Of a stretch of DNA of 21,893 nucleotides, positions 15,017 to 21,893 are shown piece after piece. The stretch spans positions 1 to 21,893 of the forward strand of contig CAZQCJ010000046.1 of the NCBI GenBank assembly GCA_964591885.1, read 5' to 3'. Both the position numbers and the translations under genes were made by a program. Position 1 is the first letter of the stretch, and the number at the start of each line of letters is the position of its first letter. Source of the DNA: CAZQCJ01 sp964591885. Its GTDB lineage: Bacteria > Patescibacteriota > Microgenomatia > PFEM01 > JAPLYW01. The notes under the pieces are model-generated. The model made no database searches. It saw nothing but the letters and a program-made list of their open reading frames with translations, and was not told the origin of the DNA.

Positions 15017-15714
15017 TTCGTAGATTCCTTCGGTATTTCTTCGGGTATTTATTCCAGTTTAGATTGAAAATAAATCCCTGTCAATACCTACTATGAATCT
15101 GCTGACTTCCTATTAAGCAATAATCCTCACCTTAATAGGATCTCCGTGGGTTATAAATATCACTTTTCCAAACATCCAATTAATCTTTTAAAAACAACTT
15201 CCTTCTGACCGCCCAGCAGGAGTCGTTGAGATTGTTAAAATATTGGCTGCTTTTTGCCTCAGACCCTCCGCCATAGATCTTACGAAACTATGACTGTCGA
15301 TTCATAAAAATGAATTCTTTTTTTGGCTATTATGCTTTTGAACATAAGTAGGATTTTAACCTACTAGTGATAAATACTGCCACGCGCGCTTTTTTTATTA
15401 AATAAAATAGGCGGTGTGTACAAAACCCGAGAACGTATTCACCGCGGCCTTCTGATCCGCGATTACTACCAATTCCAACTTCATGTGGGCGAATTTCAGC
15501 CCACAATCCGAACTGAGACGAAATTTCAGGGATTAGCTCCGCCTTACGGCTTGGCTGCCCATTGTTTTTCGCCATTGTAGGATGTGTGTTGCCCTGGACA
15601 TAAGCGCCGTGCTGACTTGACGTCATCCCCTCCTTCCTCCTGTTTAAAAAACAGGCAGTCTTTTATGAATATTTAACATAAAATAGGGGTTGCGCTCGTT
15701 ACCCTACTTAAAGG

Positions 15715-15752
<38 letters not shown>

Positions 15753-15876
15753 GCTGTCCAAGCCTCCTTACGGATTTCTCCGGTTTCCCAGAAATAGAAC
15801 GCTTGGATGTCAAACCCAGGTAAGGTTCTTCGCTTCGTATCGAATTAAACCACATGCTCCACTGGTTGTGCGGGTT

Positions 15877-15924
<48 letters not shown>

Positions 15925-16749
15925 CCTCGCTTAACGTGTTAACTTACGACTCATTTAACGAATGTTAAAGAAATCTAGCGAGGATTGTTTACAGCTAGGA
16001 CTACTGGGGTCTCTAATCCCATTTGCTCCCCTAGCTTTCGTTCATCAGCGTCAGAAGTTCCCCAGATGCTCGCCTTCGCCCTTGGTATTCCACTTGATAT
16101 CAACGGATTTCACCCCTACACCAAGTGTTCCAGCATCCTCTGAAACTCTCTATTCGATTAGTTTTTTTGGCATATCCAAAGTTGAGCTTTGGGCTTTAAC
16201 CAAAAACTTAATCAATCGCCTACGAAACTCTTTACGCCCAATAAATCCGGATAACGCTTACACCCTACGTATTACCGAGGCTTCTGGCACGTAGTTTGCA
16301 GGTGTTTATTCTACTAACCATGATAGTTAGAAAAAAGGAGTTTACGATCCGAAAACCTTCATCCTCCACGCGGTGTCGCAGCGTCAGGCTTTCGCCCATT
16401 GCGCATGATTCCCAGTTGCTGCCATCCGTAGATGTATGCTCCGTATCTCAGTAGCATTGTGGCTGACCAACCTCTCAGTCCAGCTACCCGTCAAAGCCTT
16501 GGTAAGCCATTACCTCACCAACAAGCTGATAGGGCGCAGGCTCCTCCTTCGGCGGGCAGTTAAGCCCTTTCTTCTTACGAAGATATGCGGTATTACCTTT
16601 CCTTTCGGAAAGCTATTCCCCACCCAAGGGTAGATTCCTACGTGTTACTCACCCGTCCACCGCTGGGTTCTTGCGAACCCCGCTCGATTTGCATGCTTAA
16701 GGCGCACCGCTAGCGTTTATCCTGAACCAGGATCAAATTCTCAAAAAAA

Positions 16750-16773
16750 TTCCTACCACTTTTTGATTGTCAA
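16750..16773 (-). repeat. 16S processing stem, 5' strand
   Basis: Pairs with 13571-13594 across the 16S gene (23 of 24 positions). Confidence 0.88.
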
Positions 16774-16779
16774 AGAACA
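16767..16779 (-). promoter_or_regulatory. boxA-like element ahead of 16S
   Basis: TGTTCTTTGACAA on the minus strand differs from E. coli rrn boxA TGCTCTTTAACAA at two positions. It overlaps the base of the processing stem and follows the terminator-like hairpin. Confidence 0.5.
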
Positions 16780-16783
16780 AGAT

Positions 16784-16812
16784 AAAATTAAAAAGCCCCG
16801 CCAAGCGCGGGG
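16784..16812 (-). terminator. Terminator-like hairpin between mnmA and 16S
   Basis: CCCCGC-GCTTG-GCGGGG followed by CTTTTTAATTTT on the minus strand. It can end the mnmA operon, but it also lies between the best 16S promoter and the 16S gene. Confidence 0.8.
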
Positions 16813-16862
16813 TTAAACCCAAAACTTCTCACTTGACAAAGTTTCTAAGTCATATCTGGAAA

Positions 16863-16892
16863 TATTTAATCATTTTTCTCTTTAGTTGTCAA
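16863..16892 (-). promoter_or_regulatory. Probable 16S promoter
   Basis: TTGACA (16892-16887) begins 3 nt after the mnmA stop codon. TTAAAT or TAAATA follows after 17 or 18 nt. The leader to 16S is about 110 nt and contains the hairpin at 16784-16812 and the boxA-like element. Confidence 0.6.
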
Positions 16893-16895
16893 TCA

Positions 16896-17951
16896 TCAAC
16901 CAACAATAAAACCGCCACCCAAAACTTCTTCTTTTTGGTAAAAAACGGCTGACTGACCTGGAGTAATTCCTCTTTCAGCCCTTTTTAAAATAACTTTATT
17001 TCCTATTAATTGACAGCTTAAAAATTCCCCTTGATGCCTAATTCTAACTTTTAGATTTAGCTTTGAAAACTGTTTTTGATAATCAGTAACCAACCAATTT
17101 GAATCTTTGATTTTAAATTCTTTTTTTTCTGTTTCTTGACCAAAGCCTACAACTAACTGGTTTTTCTTAAGATTTTTACCAATAACATAATAAGGAGGCA
17201 AGATTGGGGTTTGAATTTCTGAGCTTAAAGAAAAACCATGCCTCTGGCCAACAGTGTATAAGGGTAAACCGTAATGTTTCCCAATAACCTGACCCTTTAT
17301 ATTAACAACATCTCCCTGTGACAAAGAATCACAATTTTCTTTAAGAAAAGTTCGATAATCTTTTCCTTTTAGAAAACAGATTTCTTGCGATTCTGGTCGT
17401 TTAGCCACAGGCAACCCCCATTTTTTAGCCATCGTTATCACTTCTCTCTTTTGATATTTTCCCACGGGGAATAAAATATGAGACAGCTGCTTTTGTTTTA
17501 GGCGATAAAGAAAATAAGATTGATCTTTAATTTTGTCCTTCCCTCTTAAAAGATGGGATCCTTCTTGATCTTTTTTCAACCGGACGTAGTGTCCAGTTGC
17601 TAAATAATCAAAACCTAAATTTCTGATATAATCAAAAAGTTCACCAAATTTGATTAACTGGTTACAGGCAATGCAAGGATTAGGGGTCAAACCAGAAGCA
17701 TAAGCCTCAACAAATTTCTCAACTACTTCTTTTTGGAAAAGAATACTTAAATCAACAAGATGAAAAGGAATTTTGAGTTTTTTAGCTGTTTTTTCAGCAA
17801 ATTTTATCGACTCTTCTGGGTAATCCAAAAGAAGTTTTAAATGAAAAGCTTCACATTGATAACCTTCTTTAACCAATAAACCCGCGGCAACTCCCGAATC
17901 CACTCCCCCAGAGATAGCCACAGCTATTCTTTCTTGTTTCGATTTTTTCAT
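16896..17951 (-). CDS. mnmA: tRNA-specific 2-thiouridylase MnmA
   Basis: 351 residues (E. coli MnmA is 368). It thiolates U34 of the Lys, Glu and Gln tRNAs in the cytoplasm. Motifs: PP-loop SGGVDSG (14-20), NPCIACN with the first catalytic cysteine C93, ATGHYVRL for tRNA contact, and SQEICFL with the second catalytic cysteine C192. A C-terminal beta-barrel region has GQSAVFY. All key residues are present. The ATG overlaps the stop of the preceding ATP-grasp gene (ATGA), so it is translationally coupled and is the last gene of the ATP-grasp operon. A housekeeping enzyme at the tail of this operon may be there only for expression. Confidence 0.96.
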   Translation of the reverse strand: MKKSKQERIAVAISGGVDSGVAAGLLVKEGYQCEAFHLKLLLDYPEESIKFAEKTAKKLKIPFHLVDLSILFQKEVVEKFVEAYASGLTPNPCIACNQLIKFGELFDYIRNLGFDYLATGHYVRLKKDQEGSHLLRGKDKIKDQSYFLYRLKQKQLSHILFPVGKYQKREVITMAKKWGLPVAKRPESQEICFLKGKDYRTFLKENCDSLSQGDVVNIKGQVIGKHYGLPLYTVGQRHGFSLSSEIQTPILPPYYVIGKNLKKNQLVVGFGQETEKKEFKIKDSNWLVTDYQKQFSKLNLKVRIRHQGEFLSCQLIGNKVILKRAERGITPGQSAVFYQKEEVLGGGFIVG

Positions 17952-18919
17952 TCGCTCTCTTTTAGCTTTTCCTTGAAATTTTTAACCAATTCTTCCAAAA
18001 AAACATCTCTTTGCTTCATCTCCCAACAAGGAAAACCAATCTGATCATTAATCTCAAAAAGCCAAGGTTTGCCATTTCCATCCAAGCCAAAATCCAAGCT
18101 GAAAACAGGATTATAGTATTCTCTATAAAATCTTGGGCTTATCTCAGCTACAATTTTTCTAATCGACCTAGGGACTAGTTCATAATTAACTTCTTTCAAT
18201 ACCCCCCCACCTGCAGCATTTGACTTAAAACCCCCTTTAGGTGGAACCCTAACATGACTCCAAACTGGCTGACCATTAATAATCACTATCCGTAAATCAT
18301 GTAATCCTTTTACTATTTGAGGAATACCATTAGCAGTATCTACAAATTCTTGAGCAATATATTTCTTAAACTGTTTAGGAAAACAAAATTTTAGGGCTTC
18401 TTTTTTTGGTCCAATAAAAATACCCAAACCCTTTAAACCATTAAATGGTTTAAGAACAATCCATTCAGTTTTTATCTGACTTAAAACTGCTGATATCTCT
18501 TTTCCTTCTCCTACCCAAACTGTCTTAGGCATAAAATCGCCAACTTTTTGGTAAGCCCTCCACTTATCCCAACACAACTTCTTAAAGTTAAGCTGGTTAA
18601 CAACTATTAATTCATCATTAGGGATGGGAAACTTTACCCCAGCTGTCCGGTCATAAACTAAATCAATCTTAATTTCTTTCTGAACGGGTTTAAACTTATT
18701 CTTTTCGAACAACCAACCGCCTTGAAAAATTCCCTTCCCTTGATAGGTTTTACGGGTTAAAACATAGACTTCCCAGTTTTGTTTTTGACATAAATTTAAA
18801 AAACGGATATAAACAGGTAGCTTTCTGCCAATATGACTAAGCGGTTCTTCACCGATAAATTCTTTAGAAAAACAAAGCCCAATTTTATTACGAGGTGACA
18901 AAGTTTGCTTATTTATCAT
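17948..18919 (-). CDS. ATP-grasp ligase (third of the cluster), unknown substrate
   Basis: 323 residues. ATP-grasp enzymes join a carboxylate to an amine or similar group through an acyl-phosphate. The fold is supported by KPFNGLKGLGIF (157-168, lysine and glycine-rich loop of the ATP site), QEFVD (190-194), HDLRIVIING (207-216) and the metal-binding end SLDFGLDGNGKPWLFEIND (274-292). The first ~110 residues would be the pre-ATP-grasp domain. The last acidic residue is followed by ND, not by the N-x-R-P-G of RimK. It overlaps the upstream ATP-grasp gene by 11 bp and mnmA by 4 bp. I do not recognise a named family; glutathione-synthetase-like or peptide-ligase roles are both possible. Confidence 0.82.
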   Translation of the reverse strand: MINKQTLSPRNKIGLCFSKEFIGEEPLSHIGRKLPVYIRFLNLCQKQNWEVYVLTRKTYQGKGIFQGGWLFEKNKFKPVQKEIKIDLVYDRTAGVKFPIPNDELIVVNQLNFKKLCWDKWRAYQKVGDFMPKTVWVGEGKEISAVLSQIKTEWIVLKPFNGLKGLGIFIGPKKEALKFCFPKQFKKYIAQEFVDTANGIPQIVKGLHDLRIVIINGQPVWSHVRVPPKGGFKSNAAGGGVLKEVNYELVPRSIRKIVAEISPRFYREYYNPVFSLDFGLDGNGKPWLFEINDQIGFPCWEMKQRDVFLEELVKNFKEKLKESE

Positions 18920-19820
18920 CAGTCCTCTTTAGTTCTCGGGTAAAAAAAGAAGCCAAGCTATCTAATTCTGGAGAAACCTGTAAGTCATAGGTTAATCCTG
19001 GGCCGCGGTTAGCCTCTAAAAGCCATCTTTTGCCCTGGGTATCAACTAAAATATCTACGCCGGCTATCTGAATATCTAAAACCTTAGCCGCTTTAATGGC
19101 AATTTCCTTCATCTCTCTCGGCATTTTCTCTGCATCTACATACTCTTCATCAGCTCCTAAAGCCAAATTGGCCCTAAATTCTCCTGCTTTTTTAATTTTT
19201 TTCTCAAAAGAACCAATTTCTTCTTTTAAGACTAAAATTCGGTATTCATCCTGACCTTGACAAAAATTTTGAAACAAAAATTCTCCCTCAGGAAAATTTT
19301 CAGCCAAAATCTTAAAATCATCAACTTTTTTAATTAGAAAAACTCCTTTTCCTCTTTGTGAAGAAAGCTGTTTGGCCACCAAAGGCAATCCTAATCTCTC
19401 TATAATCTCATTTTTTTTCTCTTCAATCCTGGTATGCCAACAAAAATAACCTGGAATAGTAGGCAAACCAGCCAATGATAATTTAACATAAGAAGTCAAT
19501 TTATCGCCTGCTGCCCCAAGATTTTTAAAGCAAGTATCAAAAAAAGGGATTTTTAAGTTATCAAGGTAAACACCTAAAGTTCCAGCTAAGGAAAGAAAAA
19601 GATTTCCGGCCCGACGAAAGTAAACTAGATTAAAATCACGAAGTTTATATTCTGTTTCATCAAGAAAAATTTCTATCTTCCCCTCTTTATGGACTAAAAC
19701 CAAATCGGAAAATCTTGCCAAAACTAATTTATCCTCTTTGTCTAAATTTTTAGCAATATGTTCGGCAAACATTTCTTTTTTAGGACCGATTTTATCAACT
19801 AAAATTAAAAACTTTTTCAT
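18909..19820 (-). CDS. RimK/GshB-like ATP-grasp ligase (second of the cluster)
   Basis: 303 residues. The N-terminal ~100 residues form a pre-ATP-grasp domain. The ATP-grasp motifs follow: GDKLTSYVKLSLAGLPTIPG (105-124), VAKQLSSQRGKG (148-159), QNFCQGQDEYRILVL (184-198), and AGVDILVDTQGKRWLLEANRGPG (253-275), which carries the catalytic E and N. The architecture is like RimK and glutathione synthetase, which add amino acids to a carboxyl end. It starts 2 bp after the stop of the ligase-protease gene and overlaps the next ligase gene, so all three ligases are made together. The substrate is unknown. Confidence 0.84.
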   Translation of the reverse strand: MKKFLILVDKIGPKKEMFAEHIAKNLDKEDKLVLARFSDLVLVHKEGKIEIFLDETEYKLRDFNLVYFRRAGNLFLSLAGTLGVYLDNLKIPFFDTCFKNLGAAGDKLTSYVKLSLAGLPTIPGYFCWHTRIEEKKNEIIERLGLPLVAKQLSSQRGKGVFLIKKVDDFKILAENFPEGEFLFQNFCQGQDEYRILVLKEEIGSFEKKIKKAGEFRANLALGADEEYVDAEKMPREMKEIAIKAAKVLDIQIAGVDILVDTQGKRWLLEANRGPGLTYDLQVSPELDSLASFFTRELKRTDDK

Positions 19821-19822
19821 TA

Positions 19823-21118
19823 TTAGTTTCTTTCTGGTTTAATTAAAAAACCTTCCAAATCTCGACGCCCAATAATCAAAGGGGTTCGTAAATTTTTCCG
19901 ACTAGCAATATTAGCGATCGTTTCTATTTTTCTACCAGCCAGATAAAAAGTCAAATTAATTACTTGTCTTTTTTCTTCACCCAAGGAACTTTTGTAAATC
20001 TTTGTCCATAAAATATTACTACTCTTAAGAATTCCCAAACGTTCAGCCAAATCTTTATCAATAGACGTTTTCCAAGCACCAGTATCAATCTTGGCTTCTA
20101 TTTCTACCTTTTGTTTATCAACAGATACGATTTTGACTTTTTCCCAAATTTTAATAGTTTTAATGCCTTCTTTTGCCATTACTTGATCGGCAAAACGAGA
20201 AGCAAACAAAGCCTTGGCAATCCTTACTCCATGTTCGGCATCTTTAATTTCCAAACCCTCGATTCTTTCAAGTCTTTTTTTCAATGCTGTTAAATTAGCA
20301 TTTTGAATTTCTAAACCAGGCCGAGCGTTTAATTCTAAAATCATCGGGCCTCGATTTTTATCCAAGACAATATCAACCCCTAAATAACCCAATGAGGGGG
20401 TTACTTCTTGTGTTTGCACTGCTAGAAGTAAAATTTTACTCCAATTTGGTATTTTTAACCCATTTATCTTCCTCTTTGTCTCTGGAATATATTTGATAAA
20501 ATGACCATCTAAGAAACCATGAGTAGTAATTCCTGTTGCCAAATCTATCCCCACTCCAATGGCTCCTTGATGAAGATTAGACTTGCCTTGTGATTCTCGA
20601 GTTGGCAAACGTAACATAGCAGCTACTGGCACCTTATTAAAAACCACTACTCGAATATCAGGAACTCCATGCCAAACATATTTAGCAAAGATTTTTTGGA
20701 TTTTAATTCGCTCTTCAATAAAAGCAATATCAGAACTATTATGAAGGCTAAAACGCCCAGATAAAATTTCCAAGGCATGAAAACGCAGGGCTTGAACTGT
20801 GATAATAGAGCCATCCATTAAATACCATTCCCCTGCCCACTTAGCTTTCTTTTTAATAATCATTACTCCCTGCCCGCCAAAACCCTTGGAAGGTTTAAGC
20901 ACAAAGTTATCAGGTAAAGTTTCCCAAGAAAAATTCATAATATCTTTCGGATTTCTGAAAACAGCCAAAATAGCTGGTGTGGCCAAGTGATTCCTTATTA
21001 AAACTCTTTTGGTTAAAAGTTTAGAATCAGCTATCCGACGTCCCTCTTTTTTATTTGTTGATAAAAAAAGACGATTTCGAGCATTAAGGCCTAAAAGATT
21101 AACAGAAGAAACAATCAT
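19823..21118 (-). CDS. RimK-like ATP-grasp ligase fused to an aspartyl-protease-like domain
   Basis: 431 residues in two parts. Residues about 30-285 form an alpha-L-glutamate-ligase-like ATP-grasp domain with KPSKGFGGQG (75-84), GVPDIRVVVFNKVPVAAMLRLP (151-172), GYLGVDIVLD (244-253) and LELNARPGLE (261-270). Residues about 322-430 resemble the retropepsin-like family once annotated as ATP-dependent zinc protease: DTGAWKTS (345-352) supplies the aspartate and LIIGRRDLEGFLI (414-426) the family end motif. In many proteobacteria these two domains occur as neighbouring genes with a 7-TM partner; here they are one polypeptide. ATG overlaps the stop of the 7-TM gene. A role in adding and trimming peptide tags is an inference from published comparative genomics on amidoligases (Iyer and Aravind). 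Confidence 0.88.
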   Translation of the reverse strand: MIVSSVNLLGLNARNRLFLSTNKKEGRRIADSKLLTKRVLIRNHLATPAILAVFRNPKDIMNFSWETLPDNFVLKPSKGFGGQGVMIIKKKAKWAGEWYLMDGSIITVQALRFHALEILSGRFSLHNSSDIAFIEERIKIQKIFAKYVWHGVPDIRVVVFNKVPVAAMLRLPTRESQGKSNLHQGAIGVGIDLATGITTHGFLDGHFIKYIPETKRKINGLKIPNWSKILLLAVQTQEVTPSLGYLGVDIVLDKNRGPMILELNARPGLEIQNANLTALKKRLERIEGLEIKDAEHGVRIAKALFASRFADQVMAKEGIKTIKIWEKVKIVSVDKQKVEIEAKIDTGAWKTSIDKDLAERLGILKSSNILWTKIYKSSLGEEKRQVINLTFYLAGRKIETIANIASRKNLRTPLIIGRRDLEGFLIKPERN

Positions 21119-21813
21119 TTTTTCAGTAATTTATGGAAACGACGATATTCCAAGAGTCGTAAACCGGTAAAATGCCCTATCCAAATATCAAGAATAGCAA
21201 TCAGAACTATCATCATTTCCGGAAAAATGAGCATCATTTTTCTCAAGGTTATTGAGTTTAAAACAGCAAAAGCCAAAAAAGCTAAAATTAAAGTTTCTAA
21301 AACAGCCCGAAAAGCTTTTTTAGGGGCTTTTCTTAATTGAACTTCAGCCAAATTCTCCCCGATAAGAATTAAAACCAGAATCGAAATTAAAGAAGAATTA
21401 AACAAAGAAGATAGATTGAGGCTTGATATTAAAAATAAGAGGAGTAAAAAAACCAAAGAAACAAACAATAAAACTAAAGCCATTTTAGCGACAAAATGAA
21501 TTTTTAAACGTCGTAAAATTAAAATTACTAAAATTTCAATTAAAAGAATTACTAAAAATAAAATCAACCCAGGAATAATACCAATTGGTAGGAAAGCCAC
21601 AGCCATAATAATTGGCGCAAAGAAATTTAATCCTTGGATACCAATTAAATATCGAGCCAAAGCAACTGCGGTTAAAGCTAAAGGAAGAAGAAAAATCAGA
21701 AGCAGTAAATCTAAAGAATAGCCCTGAGATACCCCCCAATGAATGGCATGTCTTAAAAAATTTGTTAAACCTAAAGGGCCAAGGTTTTGATTTAAAAAAA
21801 CTTCTTCAATCAT
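21115..21813 (-). CDS. Seven-TM protein of the transglutaminase/7TM type, RimK partner
   Basis: About 233 residues from ATG 21813 (a TTG codon directly before it is possible but less likely). Seven hydrophobic segments are seen near 35-56, 62-79, 80-100, 110-132, 138-154, 171-190 and 197-218, linked by short loops; the GIQGLNFFAP and LPIGIIPGLI segments recall the 7TM domain that in other bacteria is fused to an inactive transglutaminase. Here the transglutaminase part is absent and only about 30 residues precede the first helix. It is the first gene of the operon and would place the ligases at the membrane. No Shine-Dalgarno sequence is seen, but a promoter lies about 35 bp upstream. Confidence 0.8.
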   Translation of the reverse strand: MIEEVFLNQNLGPLGLTNFLRHAIHWGVSQGYSLDLLLLIFLLPLALTAVALARYLIGIQGLNFFAPIIMAVAFLPIGIIPGLILFLVILLIEILVILILRRLKIHFVAKMALVLLFVSLVFLLLLFLISSLNLSSLFNSSLISILVLILIGENLAEVQLRKAPKKAFRAVLETLILAFLAFAVLNSITLRKMMLIFPEMMIVLIAILDIWIGHFTGLRLLEYRRFHKLLKK

Positions 21814-21845
21814 CAAGGAAAAATATTATTACTTTTAATAAATTA

Positions 21846-21875
21846 ATTATATTGGGGATTAGTTAACTTGGTCAA
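21846..21875 (-). promoter_or_regulatory. Promoter of the 7TM-ATP-grasp-mnmA operon
   Basis: Minus strand: TTGACC (21875-21870), 18-nt spacer, TATAAT (21851-21846). The leader to ATG 21813 is about 25 nt. Nothing further is recognised in 21876-21893. Confidence 0.75.
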
Positions 21876-21893
21876 TTAGATCTTGAACCGAGG

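Larger units (their letters stand above)
14517..15410 (-). mobile_element. Group II intron in 16S near C1402, with LAGLIDADG gene
   Basis: About 894 nt; borders are ambiguous by one base because of a repeated C. There are no group I R/S elements, no U at the 5' exon end and no terminal G. Instead domain V is visible at 14547-14579 (33 nt: 9-bp lower stem with a CGC triad and G-U, a 2-nt bulge on the 3' side, a short upper stem, a GAAA-type loop) and domain VI at 14520-14542 with a bulged A at 14524, 8 nt from the 3' end, which is AAU (AY rule). EBS1 GGCGGU (15213-15208) matches the 5' exon end ACCGCC. A GTCAGCAGATTCATAGTAGG stretch near 15080-15115 recalls the region before domain IV proteins in bacterial group II introns. 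The 5' end is A/T-rich and lacks GUGYG. Confidence 0.82.

Noticed and set aside
14517..15410. Archaeal-type bulge-helix-bulge intron or group I intron at 16S C1402
   Set aside because: No bulge-helix-bulge at the exon borders and no P7-forming R/S pair. CAACGACTCC near 15220 resembles an R element but has no matching S element, while domains V and VI are clear.

Overview
The window looks like a chromosomal segment of a Candidate Phyla Radiation (Patescibacteria) bacterium, possibly from the Microgenomates side. This is inferred from low GC content, single rRNA genes crowded with self-splicing introns and LAGLIDADG homing endonucleases, a 16S sequence that departs from the usual universal-primer sites, a short four-domain S1 protein and a compact gene layout. 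No taxonomy search was possible.

Layout. Positions 1-4242 hold a minus-strand housekeeping block: rho (its C-terminus runs off the window start), then radA and rpsA. A 450-bp gap between rho and radA carries a probable plus-strand small RNA with its own promoter and terminator. Positions 4270-10527 hold a minus-strand stable-RNA unit in transcription order tRNA-Ile(GAU), tRNA-Ala(UGC), 23S, 5S. The 23S gene is about 5.7 kb because five group I introns interrupt it after the equivalents of E. coli U1917, U1931, U2500, U2546 and U2604. Three of these encode LAGLIDADG proteins, and a 14-nt micro-exon separates the first two. A plus-strand conjugation-type ATPase gene (10623-12782) and a minus-strand ispD follow. 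The 16S gene (13676-16744) stands apart from the 23S. It has a group I intron after U1498 and a group II intron near C1402, each carrying a LAGLIDADG gene. Both rRNA genes are bracketed by long inverted repeats that would form processing stems. Both have a promoter, an intrinsic-terminator-like hairpin and a boxA-like element upstream, which suggests antitermination.

Positions 16896-21875 hold a tight, overlapping minus-strand operon: a 7-TM protein, a RimK-like ATP-grasp ligase fused to an aspartyl-protease-like domain, two further ATP-grasp enzymes, and mnmA. The first four genes look like a membrane-associated peptide-ligation or peptide-tagging system.

The strongest unusual signals are: seven introns in one rRNA set, all near ribosomal functional centres; two group I introns that appear to end in A instead of the near-invariant G, one of which also has an inverted guanosine-binding pair in P7; a group II intron with a 5'-terminal insertion and a LAGLIDADG frame that runs through domains V and VI; and homing-endonuclease frames whose start or stop codons lie inside ribozyme core helices.
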